DNA of 64,000 bases, taken from NCBI RefSeq assembly GCF_003583365.1, contig NZ_QXED01000003.1:884718-948717 (forward strand), given 5' to 3'. The notes beneath the pieces are model-generated. The model ran no database searches. It saw nothing but the letters and a program-made list of their open reading frames with translations, and was not told where the DNA came from. Shown here one piece after another: positions 33,470-42,586 of the stretch (the first letter of the stretch is position 1; each line of letters opens with the position of its first letter). The DNA is from Fibrisoma montanum (GTDB lineage Bacteria > Bacteroidota > Bacteroidia > Cytophagales > Spirosomataceae). The position numbers and the translations under genes were made by a program.

Positions 33470-34393
33470 ATGGCCGCACCTCGTTTGATTCAGCACCTGA
33501 TTGTCCTGGTTTTATTCGGCGGGCTGGTATTTGCCTGCTCGGATCACCTTACGCCATCCATCACCCCAGGCTCCCGGGATGTCCGCCTGCGGGTAAAAAC
33601 CATCACAGAGGAACTACCCAACAACAAAACCTGGGTTAGCCAGTTCAGCTACGATGGGCAGGGGCGGCTTGCGTTCATCCTGGCGTTTCAGACCCCCGAC
33701 AGTTCGGTAGCCCGGGTAGAACGTACCACGTACCAGTACAATGCCCAGAACCAGCTAACTCAGGCCCAACGCCGGATTGTGACCCGCCAGCCATCCTTTC
33801 CTCTCGATGAGGAGACACTCATCTACACCTATACTGCCATGGGGCAGGTTGCTACGCTTAATTCTACCTCGACCGCCCTGCTTTCGTTCAGCTACGGGGT
33901 CAACAACAAACCAACCGGCTTCAGCCGATCGTACATTGGTACCGGTGGACTGAGCGTTTCTGGTGGAGGTGGGTTTTCCTACACTGAAAACAACGTGACA
34001 GCAGCCTCAGACCGGCATTCCATTATCAGACTCGGCGGATCTCCCAACACACCCGATTTTGGCTACTCGTTTCAGAAAACGTTTACCTACGATGATAAGG
34101 TCAATCCTTTTTTTGGGGTGTTCTTCATCCCAGCGCCAGGTGTGGAGCCTTCATTTTATAATGTTCCCAGCGGTAACTATGTTGCCAAATACACGTATTT
34201 CGGTGGTATTAGTAATGTCCTGACTCTAAGCAAGAACAACGTACTGACCGAAATCACGAATGGTCCTGGGCCCAACAGCACATCGTCTGTTTACCAGTAT
34301 CAGTACAATGCGGCTAACTTGCCTACGCTTAGAACGACGCTGACCAACGGTTCGCCGACAGAAACGCTTCGCTTCGAGTACGAAACGTACTAA
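33470..34393 (+). CDS. Lipoprotein with YD/Rhs-like repeats
   Basis: A 307-residue protein from ATG 33470 with a lipoprotein signal peptide (VLFGGLVFAC-SDH). The mature part is rich in short Tyr/Gln/Asn strands reminiscent of YD-repeat (Rhs-like) proteins: WVSQFSYDGQGRLAFI, TTYQYNAQNQLTQAQRR, YTYTAMGQVATLNST, YQYQYNAANLPTLRTTLTNGSPTETLRFEYE. This is a common Cytophagales outer-surface lipoprotein type. The function is unknown. It converges on YjbQ, with a gap of 14 bases. Confidence 0.82.
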   Translation: MAAPRLIQHLIVLVLFGGLVFACSDHLTPSITPGSRDVRLRVKTITEELPNNKTWVSQFSYDGQGRLAFILAFQTPDSSVARVERTTYQYNAQNQLTQAQRRIVTRQPSFPLDEETLIYTYTAMGQVATLNSTSTALLSFSYGVNNKPTGFSRSYIGTGGLSVSGGGGFSYTENNVTAASDRHSIIRLGGSPNTPDFGYSFQKTFTYDDKVNPFFGVFFIPAPGVEPSFYNVPSGNYVAKYTYFGGISNVLTLSKNNVLTEITNGPGPNSTSSVYQYQYNAANLPTLRTTLTNGSPTETLRFEYETY

Positions 34394-34407
34394 ACCGGTT
34401 TCATACG

Positions 34408-34830
34408 TTAGTCACCCCAGGCCGTCAGGACGAGCGTTCGGCTACCGCCCCGGTTGCGGTGTTCGCAGAGGTAGATGCCTTGCCAGGTGCCTAGGTTCAG
34501 CCGACCGTTCGTTACAGGGATCAGTACCGAGCTGCCAAGCAGGGCCGCTTTCAGGTGAGCCGGCATGTCGTCTGAACCTTCGTAATCGTGTTTGTAATAC
34601 GGTGCGTTTTCGGGGACCATCTGGTTGAAGTGGGTTTCAAAATCCTGCCGAACGGTCGGGTCGGCGTTCTCGTTGATGGTCAGGCTGGCGGATGTGTGCT
34701 GAATAAATACCTGAAGCATCCCGACCCGAATCTGTTGCAGGTCCGAAAACTCCCGCTCAATGACTCGGGTGATCAGGTGGAAGCCGCGCGGGTATTCGGG
34801 CAGGCGAAGGGTACGTTGAATAACGGGCAT
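34408..34830 (-). CDS. yjbQ: YjbQ-family (UPF0047) protein
   Basis: A 140-residue protein from ATG 34830, the usual length of the YjbQ/UPF0047 family. The conserved block QVFIQHTSASLTINENADPTVRQDFE, then YKHDYEGSDDMPAHLKAALLGSSVLIPVTNGRLNLGTWQGIYLCEHR, is diagnostic. Escherichia coli YjbQ has weak thiamine-phosphate synthase activity when overproduced; the true role is unsettled. Cytosolic. Frame upstream of 34830 has no family similarity and is disregarded. Confidence 0.93.
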   Translation of the reverse strand: MPVIQRTLRLPEYPRGFHLITRVIEREFSDLQQIRVGMLQVFIQHTSASLTINENADPTVRQDFETHFNQMVPENAPYYKHDYEGSDDMPAHLKAALLGSSVLIPVTNGRLNLGTWQGIYLCEHRNRGGSRTLVLTAWGD

Positions 34831-34967
34831 ACTCTCTAAACAGACGTAGTTCGACTCAACAACGCTACGGCACCCGGATTGATTGCCGCTATCCTGTCTG
34901 ATTCGCTGTTCCGCACCGGCCGTCCGGCGCAGAGGGATGGCGAAACTCGACGGTGTACTTATCAGAA

Positions 34968-35006
34968 CGCCCGAAAGCAGGCTGGCTATAACCCTGCTTT
35001 CGGGCG
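34968..35006. terminator. Hairpin terminator
   Basis: A perfect 13-bp stem (CGCCCGAAAGCAG / CTGCTTTCGGGCG) with a 13-base loop, downstream of the NTF2-like remnant (minus strand, stop at 35040). The flanking T-run is weak. Confidence 0.55.
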
Positions 35007-35039
35007 CTTTATTACCCAATCGGTAGTCGGGCTGTTTGC

Positions 35040-35393
35040 TTACAGCACAATCCGCTCCCGAATGATCTTGCCGTCCTGCCAGTCCTGAATGGCCACTTCG
35101 GTGCCTTTAACGGTACCCCAGTTGACATGGTCGAAATCGACCTGCCAGGTGGTAAACGTCCGGTCGCCGGCCACAATAAAGCCCTTGTTCGACAGTTCAC
35201 GCACGGCCGTAATGTTTGCCAGCAGGTCCAGTCCGCGCTGGTATTTCACGGCTTTGCCGGTCATTGTAACCCCGTCGATGTCCTTTTTTTCAATAGCATC
35301 GTGGTAAAACTTCTCGAAGGCGTCCTCACAAAACGATCTATCCCGAGATCCCTCCCCGAACGGAGTACACACTGACCCAACTGGGGGAGTCAT
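35040..35393 (-). pseudogene. 5'-truncated SnoaL/NTF2-like gene
   Basis: From about residue 20 the frame reads as a SnoaL/NTF2-like fold: FCEDAFEKFYHDAIEKKDIDG, then a strand-rich half ending VKGTEVAIQDWQDGKIIRERIVL. The usual first helix is missing. The apparent first 19 residues (MTPPVGSVCTPFGEGSRDR) are antisense to an HxlR-regulator remnant on the other strand, so the ATG at 35393 is fortuitous. I infer a gene whose start was lost in a deletion joining it to 35336-35473. It could still be translated as a 117-residue chimera. Confidence 0.65.
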
Positions 35394-35473
35394 TGGTGCC
35401 GGTGCTGAACCAGATTCACGCCTGGGGCAGCGCCCATGCCATCACTGAGCGTTTCCAGTTAGCCACGGAATAG
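35336..35473 (+). pseudogene. C-terminal remnant of an HxlR-family regulator
   Basis: 46 codons on the plus strand read IYPEIPPRTEYTLTQLGESL followed by VPVLNQIHAWGSAHAITERF and a TAG stop. PPRxEYxLTxLGxSLxPVL...WG is the hallmark C-terminus of HxlR winged-helix regulators. The DNA-binding helices and start are absent: directly upstream the sequence is the truncated NTF2-like gene on the opposite strand. The two were probably divergent neighbours before a deletion removed both 5' ends and the shared promoter. Confidence 0.7.
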
Positions 35474-35592
35474 CGGTCGGGCCCGGCCGGCAGCCGACGG
35501 CACGGCACGTAGTCCGGCAGTTTTCGACAGCCGTTACGTAAACCTCTGGGCCGATAACTGGTTGTAATTCTGAGACAACCCACTGATACCTG

Positions 35593-37179
35593 ATGAATGA
35601 CCACCCAGTTTCTGTTTATAATCAAATTCCGGCCATGCTGCCGCCCGATCAGTTGTTCGGCCCCTTGTTCCACGACGTTCAGATGCAGCACGTATTCCCG
35701 GATTCGATTACGTTTGCCGATGCCTACCCCCGCCAGTCACCCGAGCGCATTCTGAGTCAGTACGAGGTCGAACAGAGCCACAGCGAGTTCCGCCTGTACG
35801 AATTTGTGCAGTCACACTTTATCGTACCGGCGCCCGTACTGGTCGATTATGTCAGCGACCGAACCTTGTCGACCGCCGACCATCTGCATCAGCTCTGGGA
35901 CAAGCTTACCCACAAATCACAGCCAAACTGTTCACTGCTTCCCATCCCAAAGCCGTACATCGTGCCGGGCGGGCGCTTTCGGGGTATGTATTACTGGGAT
36001 AGCTACTTCACCATGCTCGGTCTGAATGTGTCCGGCCAACAGGAGCATATCCGGCACATGGTCGATAACTGTGCTTACCTGATCGATACGTATGGCCACG
36101 TCCCGAATGCCAACCGGAGCTACTACATAACCCGGTCGCAGCCGCCGTTTTTCGCCTATATGGTCAGGTTGCTCGCCGACATCGACGGTCCCGAAACGCT
36201 CACGCGTTACCTGCCGTTTCTGCAGAAGGAATATAATTTCTGGGTCGACGGCTATTTCCGGCTCGGCGAAGCAGAATCGTCGTTCAGGCGGGTCATCTGT
36301 TTGCCCAATGGCGTTATTCTTAACCGCTACTGGGACGATACGCCCGCTCCCCGGCCCGAATCCTACCGCGAAGACGTAGAACTGGCGCAGGAAGCCTTTT
36401 CGCTGGGCATACAGCCTTCCGTGCTCTACAGACACGTACGGGCGGCCTGCGAAACCGGCTGGGATTTCAGCTGTCGGTGGTTTGCGGATGAACAGCGCCT
36501 GGTTACCATCCGGACCACCGAAATCGTACCGGTTGACCTGAATTGCCTGCTATACTACCTTGAACGCACCCTGGCCCTGGCGTATCGACAAAGCAATTTT
36601 CTGGAAGCTGCCGAACGCTTCGATGCGCTCGCGGCCACCCGGTGCCGGAACATTCTGACCTATTTCTGGAATGAAGAGGCCGGCTTTTTCATGGATTACG
36701 ACAGTGTCAGTAACCAGCATACGCCGGTCTGGTCACTGGCGGGTCTGTTTCCGCTGTACGTGGGCATTGCCAGTCCCGAACAGGCCGAACGTATTCACGA
36801 ACACGTAAAAACGAAGTTTCTGCAGGCAGGCGGGGTTGTATCAACCCTGCACACCAGTGGCCAGCAGTGGGACGCCCCCAATGGCTGGGCTCCCCTGCAG
36901 TGGATTGCCCATCAGGCCCTGATTCGCTACGGCTTCCTGGATACGGCCGCTAAGCTTCGGGAGCGCTGGCTTGGCCTCAATGATACCGTGTTCCAGAACA
37001 CGGGCAAGATGATGGAGAAGTATAACGTCATCAACACGAACCTGCCTGCGGGCGGTGGTGAGTACCCCAACCAGGATGGCTTTGGCTGGACGAACGGGAT
37101 CTATCTGTCTCTTCAGGCAAACGATGGTAGGCTTGTCGACTGGGAAACGGCCCTGACTGAACAACCGCAGCCACAGTAG
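35593..37179 (+). CDS. treF: Trehalase (GH37), cytosolic type
   Basis: A 528-residue glycoside hydrolase family 37 trehalase, which splits trehalose into two glucose molecules. Both family signatures are present: PGGRFRGMYYWDSY at 125-138 and QWDAPNGWAP at 425-434, plus the Gly-rich GGGEYPNQDGFGWTNG near the end. No signal peptide is seen, so it resembles cytosolic TreF rather than periplasmic TreA. It is followed 31 bases later by a Crp-like regulator on the same strand. Catalytic Asp/Glu are within the barrel, as in the family. High confidence in function. Confidence 0.95.
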   Translation: MNDHPVSVYNQIPAMLPPDQLFGPLFHDVQMQHVFPDSITFADAYPRQSPERILSQYEVEQSHSEFRLYEFVQSHFIVPAPVLVDYVSDRTLSTADHLHQLWDKLTHKSQPNCSLLPIPKPYIVPGGRFRGMYYWDSYFTMLGLNVSGQQEHIRHMVDNCAYLIDTYGHVPNANRSYYITRSQPPFFAYMVRLLADIDGPETLTRYLPFLQKEYNFWVDGYFRLGEAESSFRRVICLPNGVILNRYWDDTPAPRPESYREDVELAQEAFSLGIQPSVLYRHVRAACETGWDFSCRWFADEQRLVTIRTTEIVPVDLNCLLYYLERTLALAYRQSNFLEAAERFDALAATRCRNILTYFWNEEAGFFMDYDSVSNQHTPVWSLAGLFPLYVGIASPEQAERIHEHVKTKFLQAGGVVSTLHTSGQQWDAPNGWAPLQWIAHQALIRYGFLDTAAKLRERWLGLNDTVFQNTGKMMEKYNVINTNLPAGGGEYPNQDGFGWTNGIYLSLQANDGRLVDWETALTEQPQPQ

Positions 37180-37210
37180 CCCCGAAGCGGATCATTCATT
37201 TCACATCGGA

Positions 37211-37792
37211 ATGGACACCACACACTTTCGAAACTTTATTAATCGACGCGTAGCACTCACCGACAGCGAATGGGCCCTGGTTGAGCGTTTCTTCGTCCCC
37301 CGGCGGCTGAAGGAAGGGGATTTTCTGCTCGAAGAAGGGCGCATCTGTACCCATCTCTACTACGTAGACAAGGGCCTGCTGCGCTTTTTCGTCTGGAAAG
37401 ACGGCGTCGACAAAACCAAGTTTTTCACCTTCGACGACTACCTGTTTACGTCGCAATACAGCTTCTCGACCCGCAAACCGGCAACGGAAAACATTCAGGC
37501 CATCGAGGCCTGTTCGCTGCTTCAGATTTCGTACAGCGACCTGCAGACGCTCTACGATCAGATACCCAACTGGCGAAAATTCATCCAGTCGGTGATTCAG
37601 GAAGTCAGTCATTTTACGGAGGAGATTCTGACCGAACTCCAGACCGAAACGGCCGAAAATCGGTATCGGCGTATGCTTACCGAAGAACCGGCCATGATTC
37701 AGCGCATACCGCTCAAATACCTGGCTTCGTACCTGGGCATCGCTCCCCAGTCGCTGAGCCGGATCCGGAAAAACCTGACGAACTTAACATAG
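37211..37792 (+). CDS. Crp/Fnr-family transcriptional regulator
   Basis: A 193-residue protein with an N-terminal cyclic-nucleotide-binding-like beta roll (about 25-115; LKEGDFLLEEGRICTHLYYVDKGLLRFF) and a C-terminal helix-turn-helix (about 150-190; IPLKYLASYLGIAPQSLSRIRKNL). No Cys cluster for an Fe-S switch is present, so it is not an Fnr oxygen sensor. It follows the trehalase gene by 31 bases and may be co-transcribed. Effector and targets are unknown. Confidence 0.9.
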   Translation: MDTTHFRNFINRRVALTDSEWALVERFFVPRRLKEGDFLLEEGRICTHLYYVDKGLLRFFVWKDGVDKTKFFTFDDYLFTSQYSFSTRKPATENIQAIEACSLLQISYSDLQTLYDQIPNWRKFIQSVIQEVSHFTEEILTELQTETAENRYRRMLTEEPAMIQRIPLKYLASYLGIAPQSLSRIRKNLTNLT

Positions 37793-37850
37793 GTGAAGTA
37801 GCCGCCGTTGGGTGGTTCTGATCTTTGTGGTACACAACTCAGACAGAATC

Positions 37851-38345
37851 ATGAAAGGTATGCTTACTGTTGCGTTTCTTACTGCGGCCATAACCACCCA
37901 GGCCCAGCAGCGTCACACCCACTTCAGCCACACCCTCGAAACCACGGCTTCTGCCGAACGAATCTGGCAGATCTGGACCGACGTACCGAACTGGAACCAA
38001 TGGGACCGCGGTCTGCAATCGGCCGAACTGCGCGGTCCGTTTCAGGTGGGCACGAAAGGGGTTCTGATTCCAGACAAAGGCCCTAAATCGACGTTCGTCA
38101 TCGATTCGATTGTCCCGAACGAATCGTACACGTTCCGGACGAAGCTTCCGCTCGGCTCCCTGTACGTCAGGCGGTATCTGACCCGGCAAGCGGATAAAAC
38201 GCTGTTTACGCACGAAGTCTGGTTTACCGGACTAACCAAAGGGCTTTTTGGCAAGGCCCTGGGCAAAAACTACCGGGCCATGCTGCCTGATGTCATGAAA
38301 ACGATCAACGCGATTGCGGTGAGTAATGGGCGAAAGAGTGAATGA
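37851..38345 (+). CDS. Exported SRPBCC (START-like) protein
   Basis: A 164-residue protein from ATG 37851 with a signal peptide (MKGMLTVAFLTAAITTQAQ). The mature region is a polyketide-cyclase/SRPBCC fold: FSHTLETTASAERIWQIWTDVPNWNQWDRGLQSAEL, then KGVLIPDKGPKSTFVIDSIVPNESYTFRTKLP. Such proteins bind hydrophobic ligands. The last codons (GRKSE-stop) already belong to the octamer repeat element that begins at 38331, so the natural C-terminus may have been altered. Confidence 0.82.
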   Translation: MKGMLTVAFLTAAITTQAQQRHTHFSHTLETTASAERIWQIWTDVPNWNQWDRGLQSAELRGPFQVGTKGVLIPDKGPKSTFVIDSIVPNESYTFRTKLPLGSLYVRRYLTRQADKTLFTHEVWFTGLTKGLFGKALGKNYRAMLPDVMKTINAIAVSNGRKSE

Positions 38346-38576
38346 GTGAATGAGCGAATGAGTGAATGGTCGGGCCGCTGGGCGGTAAAGTCTGCAACTA
38401 TCTAATTTAAGGATGATCTTAAATGGTAGTTTGGGGTTAGTACCCTGGATTGTGATTCGCTCTTTCGCTCATTCACTCATTCACTCTTTCACTCATTCAC
38501 TCATTCACTCATTCACTCTTTCGCTCATTCACTCTTTCACTCTTTCGCTCATTCACTCTTTCACTCTTTCACTCTC
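38331..38576. repeat. Octamer-array element with conserved core, copy A
   Basis: Left arm 38331-38368 is a tandem of GAGTGAAT-type 8-mers. The right arm (about 38458-38576) consists of the complementary type (CTCATTCA / CTCTTTCA / CTTTCGCT words). Between them is a core of about 80 bases (about 38385-38460) that is largely identical to the one at 45271-45350, including AAGTCTGCAACTATC and GTAGTTTGGGGTTAGTACCC. The left arm overlaps the stop codon of the SRPBCC gene. The right arm ends at the base before the ATG of the MBL gene. Confidence 0.88.
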
Positions 38577-39431
38577 ATGCCTCCCATCACTACCACCATC
38601 GACGGGGTTAGGGTTCACGCCATCAACTGCGGGTTCGTGCAGGTCAAGCGATCGCACCGGAGCCCGAGTCTGGGAGCGCCCATCATTCTGCTCGATCCGT
38701 TCTGGACGGAGTGGCTACCCATCTGGGTGTGGGTGATCGAGCACCCGGAAGGGGTTATTGTGATTGATACCGGCGAGAACCAGCGCGTAACCGAACCCCA
38801 CTACTTCGACTGCGGAGGAGCCGACGGCTGGGTGACCAAACACATTCTTCGCTTCAGGATTCAGGAACAACTGGAGATCGGCCCTCAGTTGAAAGCGCTG
38901 GGTATCCCACCTGATGCCGTGCGCTGGGTCGTTCTGACGCACCTCCACATCGATCATACTGACGGCCTGCGCTACTTCCCCAGGGCCGAAATCCTGGTGT
39001 CACGCAACGAATATGAGCAGCCCTACGGCTCGGTGCCCTGTACGTTTCCGGGCTGGTTCAACCCGCGCAGGATTGAAGGGGGGTACGCCCACAACCAGTT
39101 CGGCAAAGCCTATCCGCTGACAACCGATGGCCGGGTGATTATCGTCCCAACGCATGGTCATTCGCACGGTCACCAGTCGGTTATTTTTCGCGGTGCTACC
39201 GTCGACCTGTTCTTCGCCGGCGACACGACGTTCACCGAACAACAGCTCCTGGAGCACCAGGTAGCGGGCATCTGCATTGATAAGGCAGCCGCCCGCCGAA
39301 CCCTCGGCGCAATCCGATCCTATTGCCAAGAGCGCCCGACCATCTACCTGCCAACCCACGACGCCCAGTCCGCTGAACGTCTTAAAAACGGCCGGATTGT
39401 CCGCACTCACTTAATGACTACACTCCGGTAA
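38577..39431 (+). CDS. MBL-fold metallo-hydrolase (lactonase-like)
   Basis: A 284-residue metallo-beta-lactamase-fold hydrolase with the zinc motif LTHLHIDHTDG (H122, H124, D126, H127). Further ligands are expected in PTHGHSHGHQSV near 190, FFAGDTTF near 220 and YLPTHDAQS near 265. The layout resembles N-acyl-homoserine lactonases and related lactonases, but quorum quenching is not shown. The ATG abuts the repeat array, so the 5' leader would be repeat RNA. The 3' end overlaps the convergent DUF4249 gene by 25 bases. Confidence 0.88.
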   Translation: MPPITTTIDGVRVHAINCGFVQVKRSHRSPSLGAPIILLDPFWTEWLPIWVWVIEHPEGVIVIDTGENQRVTEPHYFDCGGADGWVTKHILRFRIQEQLEIGPQLKALGIPPDAVRWVVLTHLHIDHTDGLRYFPRAEILVSRNEYEQPYGSVPCTFPGWFNPRRIEGGYAHNQFGKAYPLTTDGRVIIVPTHGHSHGHQSVIFRGATVDLFFAGDTTFTEQQLLEHQVAGICIDKAAARRTLGAIRSYCQERPTIYLPTHDAQSAERLKNGRIVRTHLMTTLR

Positions 39432-40213
39432 TCGTACGTGAGCGTTGCAAACACACCCAGCCCACCCCTGACGTTGCTGATCACCTCACCGGATGCGGCA
39501 AACGGGTTGACATTAGCCTGGCGGGCGCTCTGTGCCGTAGTCAGAAACTTGTAGTAGTCCTCGGTGCAGTGATACAGCGTCGCGTGAATGGTGTCTCCTT
39601 TTTTAAACGTATAGCCGGAGCCCCAGTTGATCTCCTCGCCGTTGGAAAACGCATCGTCCAACAACGCATCCAGCGACAGGGTATCCACCCGGATATTCCG
39701 GGTCAGCGTCAGCCGGTAGTAGTTCTTCTGCTGCGGATTGTCGTCGAATTTGGTCAGGCCGTAGGCTTCACCGTTCTGGTTGAACTCGGGCGTGATGCTC
39801 TTGATGGCGACGGGTCTGATAAACCGCGTCGTTGCCGTTAACCTACGGCCCTGCTTATCCGTAACCGTCAGGGTGTACGGCGAATCGTAGTCGGTTTTGA
39901 TTGGCGTCGGGCTACTATAATTGTACGACTTTCCAGTAGCGCGATCCACAAACGGTACGTTCGGGATGGTATCGTTCAGGCCCTGATGCGACAGCACGAC
40001 AGTCGCCCCATCGACCAGCGGCAGGCTGGCTACATCCAGGTAGCCCCGGCTTTCAAGCAACGTCAGACGCACCGGCTGACCCTCTTCGAGGTAACATTCC
40101 AGCACGAGTTTAGGCTCGTAGGGTGGCAGATCAACGTCAATATCCTGCTGACAGGCAGCCAGGCCCAGGCCTGCCAGTACAGTCAGTACGTAGGTAACTT
40201 TTGTCAGTTTCAT
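39407..40213 (-). CDS. DUF4249 lipoprotein
   Basis: A 268-residue lipoprotein: signal peptide and lipobox VLAGLGLAAC-QQDIDVDLP, then the DUF4249 start (PYEPKLVLECYLEEGQPVRLTLLES, typical of Bacteroidota), a PLVDGATVVLSHQG stretch and a C-terminal beta-rich part. DUF4249 proteins are encoded next to TonB-dependent receptors and probably serve as surface partners of them. It follows the receptor gene after 18 bases. Ligand unknown. Confidence 0.88.
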   Translation of the reverse strand: MKLTKVTYVLTVLAGLGLAACQQDIDVDLPPYEPKLVLECYLEEGQPVRLTLLESRGYLDVASLPLVDGATVVLSHQGLNDTIPNVPFVDRATGKSYNYSSPTPIKTDYDSPYTLTVTDKQGRRLTATTRFIRPVAIKSITPEFNQNGEAYGLTKFDDNPQQKNYYRLTLTRNIRVDTLSLDALLDDAFSNGEEINWGSGYTFKKGDTIHATLYHCTEDYYKFLTTAQSARQANVNPFAASGEVISNVRGGLGVFATLTYDYRSVVIK

Positions 40214-40231
40214 GTTTACACGAATGAAGCG

Positions 40232-42541
40232 TTAAAACCGGAAATTGTACGTAACGGAAGGCAGCAGCGGAAACAACGTAATGGCCCGTGCCCGAAACCG
40301 GCCGGTCGGCTCGCCCTCCGAATTTTCCTCAGCCTGATACGTAATCAGGTACGGATTCAGGCGGTTGTAGGCATTCGTTACATTGAACGTGATGTCCGTA
40401 TCGCCCCGTTTAGGACGGAATTTATACACGAAGCCCAGGTCCAGCCGGTGGTAAGGCGGCATGCGGTAATTGTTGCGGCTCGGGAACTCGGGCACCACCT
40501 GGTCGACCGGGTTTTCGACCCGTACGTACGGGTTATCCATCGCTACGTAGCGGCCTGTTGCCAGCGATACGGCATTACCGGTATTATACACCCAGGTAGC
40601 CGACAGCGTCAGGCGGGGGCGTAGTTGATACATCGCTACGACCGAGATGTCGTGCCGTCGGTCATAGCGCGGGAAGAACCGCCGACCACCGTCGATATCC
40701 TCAAACGTACGCCAGGTCCAGGCCAGGGTATACCCTACCCAGCCACGGAGCCGTCCCGACGTTTTTTCCAGGTAGATTTCGTTGCCGTAGGCGCTGCCGT
40801 TGCCGAAAACAAACTCGTTTTCCAGCCGGTCGTTGGCGAATAACTGCGCCCCCGTTTTAAAGTCGACAACCTGGCGCAGCCGCTTGTAGTACACTTCGTT
40901 GGTCAGCAGAAACTGGTTGCCAATGTTCCAGGTCAGGGCCGCGGCCAGCTGGTCACTGTACTCAGGCTTAATCTTCGCGGTCGATGGGTACCAGATATCG
41001 GTGGGCAAAGCCGCGCCCGAACTGACAACCAGGTGCCGATACTGCACCATGCGGGCGTAGCTAGCCTTCAGCGACACCGACGGACTAAAGGCGTAGCGGG
41101 CCGAGATACGCGGTTCCGGAGCATTGTAGCCCGCGCTGTCCTGCCGGAATCCCGACCAGCGTAAACCGGCGCTAAGCTTCAGCTTCGGCGATATGTCCCA
41201 GTCTTCGCTAATGAACAAGCCGCCCTCCCAAACACGCGGTTTTTCGCCCGTATCGATATTTTCTTCCGGTTTGGCGCTCGAAATATTTACCCGCGAGATC
41301 GAAAACCGGCTCCGGGTCAACTCCCCGCCAAACGTCACTGTATGCCGCGGACCGGGCTGCCACGAAACCCGTTCTTTCAAAACAAAATCGGCAATGCCCG
41401 ACCCAATGTTGAACGTAAACCGGTCGAAGGTCGACACCAGTCGATAATCATACCTGGCGTAATGGCCGGACGTATGGCTGTTCCAGCGCGCATCCTTCGA
41501 CGTCTGATGCCAGTGCAGCGAAACGGCTGTATTACCCCAGTCGAACGTACTGCGAAACACATCGGATGGCAGATGGAACCGATCGCGGCCGGTATAGGCA
41601 CTCAGGAAAAGTCGGCTCCGGTCATTGATGGTGTAGTCAATACGTCCGTTCAGGTCGTAGAAGTAGTAGCGCGGAATCGGGTTCGCATTGGGCCGGTCGC
41701 CATTGCGTCGATTGATGGCTTCAGTGAACACATCGGCGTAGGTGCGTCGACCCGCTACGTTGAACTTGATTTTGTTGCCGATCGGGCCCGTTACGTTCAG
41801 CCGGGATGCAATCAGGCCAATGCCGCCACCGATGTGAAAACTACTATCTCTGGGTGTCAATGACGTAACGTCAACCACCGACGACAGGCGACCGCTGTAC
41901 TCGGCCGGGAAGCCTGCTTTGTAGAGCGATACGTTTTTGACCGCATCGATATTGAACGTACTGAAGAAGCCGAACATGTGGCTGGGGTTGTAGACCGTTG
42001 TTCCATCGTATTGGAACAGGTTCTGGTCGGTGCTGCCCCCGCGGACGCTGATGCCACTGGTCCCCTCCCCCGTCGATTTAACCCCCGGTTTCAATTGCAG
42101 CACTTTGATCAGGTCCACCTCGCCGAACACGACCGGCAGCGACAGGGCTGTTTTGCGATCCACTACGTCCACGCTCGTCTGCGTCGACATCACTTTATCC
42201 TGATTGCTCTGCCCCGTCACAACGACCTCGCTGAGCTGATTGTCGGCCGCTTTCAGCCGGATATTAATGACTTCGCTGCGGTTCACGTTCAGCGTAAGGC
42301 GCTGTGCAACGTAGCCCAGATACGAGACACGTACCGTCTGTTTGCCGACCGGTAGCGTCAGGACAAACCGACCATCGCTGTCCGTTCGGGTACCGTTGCC
42401 GGCTCGTTCCAGCACCGTAATAGCTGCGCCGGGAAGGCCCACTCCGGAAGCCGCATCGCTTACCTGTCCGCTGACCGTCAGGTAGGGCTGAGCCTGGGCG
42501 GTACTACCCACCAGCAGGCAGAAAAGAAGGCATTTTTTCAT
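40232..42541 (-). CDS. TonB-dependent receptor with carboxypeptidase-regulatory-like domain
   Basis: A 769-residue outer-membrane receptor. It has a signal peptide (1-17, SAQA-like), a CarboxypepD_reg-like domain (about 20-100; VSGQVSDAASGVGLPGAAITVLERAG), a plug (about 110-220; VVDRKTALSLPVVFGEVDLIKVLQLKPGV, ISVRGGSTDQNLFQYDGTTVYNPSHMFGFFS) and a C-terminal barrel ending in an aromatic (YNFRF). It imports a ligand energised by TonB/ExbBD. The partner lipoprotein (DUF4249) follows; a di-haem peroxidase and a barrel protein lie upstream. The ligand is unknown. Confidence 0.93.
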   Translation of the reverse strand: MKKCLLFCLLVGSTAQAQPYLTVSGQVSDAASGVGLPGAAITVLERAGNGTRTDSDGRFVLTLPVGKQTVRVSYLGYVAQRLTLNVNRSEVINIRLKAADNQLSEVVVTGQSNQDKVMSTQTSVDVVDRKTALSLPVVFGEVDLIKVLQLKPGVKSTGEGTSGISVRGGSTDQNLFQYDGTTVYNPSHMFGFFSTFNIDAVKNVSLYKAGFPAEYSGRLSSVVDVTSLTPRDSSFHIGGGIGLIASRLNVTGPIGNKIKFNVAGRRTYADVFTEAINRRNGDRPNANPIPRYYFYDLNGRIDYTINDRSRLFLSAYTGRDRFHLPSDVFRSTFDWGNTAVSLHWHQTSKDARWNSHTSGHYARYDYRLVSTFDRFTFNIGSGIADFVLKERVSWQPGPRHTVTFGGELTRSRFSISRVNISSAKPEENIDTGEKPRVWEGGLFISEDWDISPKLKLSAGLRWSGFRQDSAGYNAPEPRISARYAFSPSVSLKASYARMVQYRHLVVSSGAALPTDIWYPSTAKIKPEYSDQLAAALTWNIGNQFLLTNEVYYKRLRQVVDFKTGAQLFANDRLENEFVFGNGSAYGNEIYLEKTSGRLRGWVGYTLAWTWRTFEDIDGGRRFFPRYDRRHDISVVAMYQLRPRLTLSATWVYNTGNAVSLATGRYVAMDNPYVRVENPVDQVVPEFPSRNNYRMPPYHRLDLGFVYKFRPKRGDTDITFNVTNAYNRLNPYLITYQAEENSEGEPTGRFRARAITLFPLLPSVTYNFRF

Positions 42542-42586
42542 GATGTTGACGGGTCAGTCTCTTTTGATGGCCGTTTGTTGATCTAG

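Noticed and set aside
38331..38576. CRISPR array
   Set aside because: Units are 8 bases, contiguous and degenerate, with no spacers; no cas genes nearby.
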